The notes below the pieces were generated by a model. The model was not told the DNA's origin. It searched no databases and worked only from the letters and a program-made list of their open reading frames with translations. From NCBI GenBank assembly GCA_946807835.1, contig OX327683.1, positions 4,283,001-4,347,000 on the forward strand: a stretch of DNA of 64,000 nucleotides. The letters are read 5' to 3'. Positions 60,302 to 64,000 of the stretch are shown here, piece after piece. The position numbers and the translations under genes were made by a program. Position 1 is the first letter of the stretch, and the number at the start of each line of letters is the position of its first letter. Origin of the DNA: Ailanthus altissimus. Lineage: Eukaryota > Streptophyta > Magnoliopsida > Sapindales > Simaroubaceae.

Positions 60302-61332
60302 TGAGGTATCAAGCCTTTACTCTCGGTCTTGATACCAGTTTGTTTTAAAAAATTAGCCTTAACATTAATTCCTTTTAGGAATTAACCTTTGTACTGATTC
60401 CATTGTTGTAGTTTTATATGCTTTAATGCCACTATGGCTTGGTATTTAGCACCCTAAGAACTCTTATACACGTGCGGAAGACTTCACTTACAAATAGTCA
60501 ATACTATAATATATCAATATAACAATAAAAATAAAAATAAAAATAAACCACAAGACACAAGATATATGTAGTTCGGCAATAAACGTCTATATCTACGGCG
60601 GATCCATAATCCAACTTCTTTATTGTTAGTTCATAAATAATTCTTAGATCACTAAGTATCTTATAAATCACCTAGATCTTCCAAATCACTCAATATTTCA
60701 CAAATCACATAGATATAATAATAAGAGATTTAACCATAGAATACAATAATAGGTCGAGCTCTCTCTTAGAGGATCTATCATCACTATCTTGCGCCCTCTA
60801 CACTAAATTGATCTCATGGTTACACTCTCGCGTATTTAGCACTTAAAGCCTACCTAACTCTCTATACTCTACTATGTTTACATCTTTGATACTTTTTATA
60901 CTTGATTAATTCTAAAGGGTTACAAAGGGTCTATATAGTACACAAAGCATCCCTAGGAAGCTTAAACATATTCTGAATAAAATTCTATATGTGCAGGAGT
61001 CCAAATCTCACTCAAAAAGTCAATTCCGAGCTAAAAGCAAACTTTTTAGAAGTTAGGTGCTGCAACACTGCAATCTGCCGTGGCGACACTAGTGTGGCCT
61101 CAATGCGGTGCTAGCTATTCTATTTGTAGCTCTACAGGGCTGCAAAGCCAAGGCTGTAGCGTTGCGACTTGGTGGTGGTGTCTCGATATTTTTTTACCCC
61201 ATTTCTTACTTTTAACTCTCTATTTTACTCCTTCCTTATATGTCTGTTATGTACTTGATTTCATGTTGATTCCTCATTAGTTTCCAACTCAAAATCACGC
61301 GCAAATATAATTTTAAATTATCAATTCCAACA
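60302..61332 (-). repeat. 5' LTR of the non-autonomous element
   Basis: Begins (+ strand) TGAGGTATCAAGCC and ends TTCCAACA. The array at about 61064-61110 is largely decayed (CTGCAACACTGCAATCTGCC). The U5 motif is reversed at about 60568-60600. It aligns throughout with 58115-59128. Confidence 0.82.
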
Positions 61333-61977
61333 TAAAAAAACATGTTAATATTTACGGATATTTAAAACGAGTATTTGCAGACATTTCGCCAAACCTGTAT
61401 CCGTTCCAAACTTCTTGTATGTTTTTGCTTCATGTACTAAATTCATCCCAAATTCGCTTCAAGCCTTATAAAATCCTTCCTAATATAGTCAGATTTGCAG
61501 GTCATTTTATCATCTTAATATAAACACTATACCTACATTTGGAATTGGTTAAGTTATTTACCTCTTTTAAAAATGGATTTAGGTACCAAAAGATTCTTTT
61601 GATTTGGAAAATAGGAATGTACATGTATTACAAGTTTATGATAAATGTTATTAAATTTGATAGAATTTTTTTAAATTTTAACAAACAACGTATTGGACAA
61701 AAAATTAATAAAATCATCCAATCCCATACTATATCCTATGTACCAAATGGGCCTCTTAAGTTAGTAAAAATTTTATGAACTTAAGTTAACAACTTAATGA
61801 TAAAGGTTGAATGTACATCTTAAAATAGAGGTATTAAGTTTAAATCCTCTCACTCCTACATTTAAAAAAAAATTTGTAAGATTTTCAAACCCTAAGCAAA
61901 TATTCATCCACTCATATCACACAATAAATCTCATAAAATAAGAGATTTTTTTTATCAAGTATGTTTATTTGATGATA
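61333..61977. other. DNA between element and right duplication copy
   Basis: A stretch near 61345-61450 resembles 18490-18660 in words such as ACGGATA and ATCCGTTCCAAAC. AGTTTAAATCCT near 61829 followed by poly-A looks B-box-like, but no SINE can be delimited. Confidence 0.35.
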
Positions 61978-62584
61978 TTAAATATTAAATATAAAAAATT
62001 TATCATTACCCCTTATAGTTTTGTATTTATACACTTTTTCCTTTATTTTTTTAATAAATATTAATGTCTTGTTTTTAACAAGGTAATTGATCACTTTTTT
62101 TTTATAAAAAAAAAGTAGTATTGAATTGAGAATATTGATACCTAATAAAATATTATAAGAAAAATAATAAAAAGGAAAACCTGAGGGGGTTAACTAGCAA
62201 TTTGCCTTAAACTTATAATAAATTTGTTATAGATAATTTCTTGGATAGTCTTAAGTCGGGAAAGTAATTAAGGTCATAATCATTAGTAATTACTGTCCCT
62301 AAGTGTGTGATGTGTCCGTGACATTTATGAGGAGACAAAATTTATAAGCAAAAGTCGGTGATGAGGACTAGGCACACCAACATTCCATCAAATTTATGCT
62401 GTTTAGATTTTATGGGTACCAAGTTGTAAGATTTGGTATCCTGCTATGTTAGAATGTCGTCAAAGAGAAATAAATAGCCTTTTGTCTCGGCCAAATTAGA
62501 AGCTTGACTTGGATTAGGGGACAAAATTAGACATGAATTTAAGTGCACTATGACCACTCAAAACTACATATTTTGTACTACATC
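61978..62584 (+). repeat. Direct duplication, right copy
   Basis: Similar to 56941-57520, about 5,040-5,070 bp away, same orientation. It carries an extra segment of about 30 bp near 62495-62525 absent from the left copy. Confidence 0.85.
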
Positions 62585-64000
62585 ATTGAAGGTCTTTAAT
62601 TCAGAACTTTTACCGTCAATTATATTTTTGTTTTTGCATATTTTTTAATTAATAAATTTATCATTTGTTCTTCTATCTAAAAAAAAAATACTACAATATT
62701 TAAGTTAATATTATTTTATTTTAAAAAATCGTGTATGAAAAAAAAATTTGTGTAAAAAAAAGATCTTGTAACTTTTAGAAAGAAAAAAAAGAGTCTTGTG
62801 TATAAAGGAGTATATACACGAATGAAAAGATTATAATATTGATTATATGTATTAATAAATGAATATATGAATAGTCAATATAATATCTTGATGATATTAA
62901 TGAAATTATATGAAATTATTATTTGTTTTAAAAAAAAGAGACCATGCCTTCGAAAATTTTAACGAGAAATATAAGGTTATTCATAAATTTATCCTCAAAG
63001 ATAAGAGTTTTTAATACTCTACCTTACAAGATTTCAATTTTTACATTTGGCCCCCAACATAATATCAACTTTGATCCAATATTTCTTAATTTTGTCCGTT
63101 CGGCTCCACTATGTGAACTCTGGCTCCGCGCTTGGATTATATCACAAACTAAGTAATTTAAGAAAAATATTTAGTAAAGACTATTTTTATTAAAATTTTG
63201 AAAACAAAAGAAAAAAATATCTTCCAACTTCTTAAAATTAACAATCCCAAATAGAGCCTTTGGGAGCAAATGCATGAAATGTGCTATTTTTTATTTGCAT
63301 TTGTTTTTTTGTTGCTCTAGTTTGATATTTTGATTACTTGAAAATGAATGATGCCTAAAGATTTGAATTTATTACATTTTTTTGGTAAAAAGGTTTCCCT
63401 TTTGAGTGTTGAAATGAGATCTTAGAATGAATTAGGCAGCAGCATTAATTGACTTTGAAGTCTCAAAGCAATATTTGTTATATATCCTTGAAGCAAATGA
63501 CAAGTAGAGCATTATGATCAAGTGTGTGTTTGTGGCATTGATCATGCAGGACTGACCTGCAAATAGACAAGCACCATTTTCATCATCTGTATTTAGATTA
63601 TTTTTGAGTGACTTTTAAGTGAGTAGTTAGGTCATAAACACAACACGCTATTAAACCTACATAAATATATATAATGTTATTTAAGAGTTGTTTCACTATA
63701 TATATTAATTTAACAAGAACCCATATGGTTTGTGTTGGACCCATTATTTAATGGTCCAATCGGCTCGGGCATAGCTTAAGTTCAAAATTTAAATTTTATT
63801 TAAATTTTAATTAATAAATTATTATTGTACACAAAAATAAAAAATTTCTCACAAAAGAATAAATTTCACTTAAATTTTTCTTTTTTGTTTAAAACGGATT
63901 ATAATTTTTAAATTGATTATAGCTAAATTAAATTATATTTAAATTTAGATTTATGTATTCATACATTAATATAAATTAAAATTTATAAATTATAAATAAA
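62585..64000. other. Intergenic to window end
   Basis: AT-rich. A stretch at 62944-63156 is open but unfamiliar. No gene was recognised. A gene edge beyond the window cannot be excluded. Confidence 0.35.

Larger units (their letters stand above)
58115..61332 (-). mobile_element. Non-autonomous LTR retrotransposon
   Basis: Two LTRs of about 1,015-1,030 bp in direct orientation (58115-59128 and 60302-61332) flank only about 1.17 kb. On the minus strand the LTR starts TGTTGGAATTG and ends ATACCTCA. A primer-binding-site-like word TGGTATCAAAGC lies at 60295-60284. No gag, protease, RT or integrase is present, so it depended on other elements. The LTRs share the GC-rich array and U5 motif with the Copia LTRs elsewhere in the window. 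No clean 5-bp target-site duplication is visible (ATTGA on one side, TAAAA on the other). Confidence 0.82.

Overview
This window is nuclear DNA from a flowering plant, most likely a eudicot. It is AT-rich, its genes are sparse and carry GT-AG introns, and the space between them is filled with LTR retrotransposons, MITEs, a tRNA-derived SINE and TA microsatellites. I see no prokaryotic, organellar or viral gene organisation. Species cannot be fixed from the sequence alone.

Two genes look intact. One is a SHI/STY/LRP1 (SRS) zinc-finger transcription factor on the + strand (two coding exons, 38041-39227, 276 aa). The other is a MORN-repeat phosphatidylinositol 4-phosphate 5-kinase on the - strand (eight coding exons, 46593-51447, 742 aa). 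All splice sites and reading frames in both join cleanly.

The rest of the recognisable coding sequence is dead. A large multi-DC1 (Cys/His-rich C1) protein gene occupies 9983-17454. Its 5' end is cut off by one Copia element (LTR edge at 9982), a second Copia element (11516-15211) sits inside a DC1 module, and it has three in-frame stops and a frameshift. Its last exon, encoding a separate helical domain, is still open. At 26348-27959 two 5'-truncated fragments, the C-lobe exons of a CDKA-like kinase (-) and the last two exons of a SirB1/transglutaminase-like gene (+), lie head to head about 400 bp apart with introns retained. This looks like DNA-level capture or rearrangement.

Layout of repeats: 1-2160 is a tandem duplication of a Gypsy-like non-coding block. 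4676-4846 is a SINE with a 17-bp target-site duplication. 5265-9982 is a decayed Tnt1-like Copia (-). 11516-15211 is a deleted gag-protease Copia (+). 17872-18470 is a degenerate minisatellite with a palindromic core. 19395-20352 is a foldback MULE with a 9-bp TSD. 21780-25275 is a decayed Copia (+). 28400-29460 is Copia debris (-). 29483-30165 is a solo LTR. 32221-33300 is a Gypsy gag remnant. 42480-42962 is a hAT-type MITE with an 8-bp TSD. Related LTRs lie at 43752-44540, 45650-45960 and 54715-55400. 58115-61332 is a non-autonomous two-LTR element (-), bracketed by a 5-kb-spaced direct duplication (56941-57520 and 61978-62584).

No previously undescribed cellular system was found. The most distinctive observations are a family of LTRs carrying CpG-rich GCGCCGCAGCGC-type arrays in very AT-rich DNA, the head-to-head captured gene fragments, the DC1 gene's internal duplication and unfamiliar C-terminal domain, and a tandem duplication across the LTR/primer-binding-site junction of the second Copia element.
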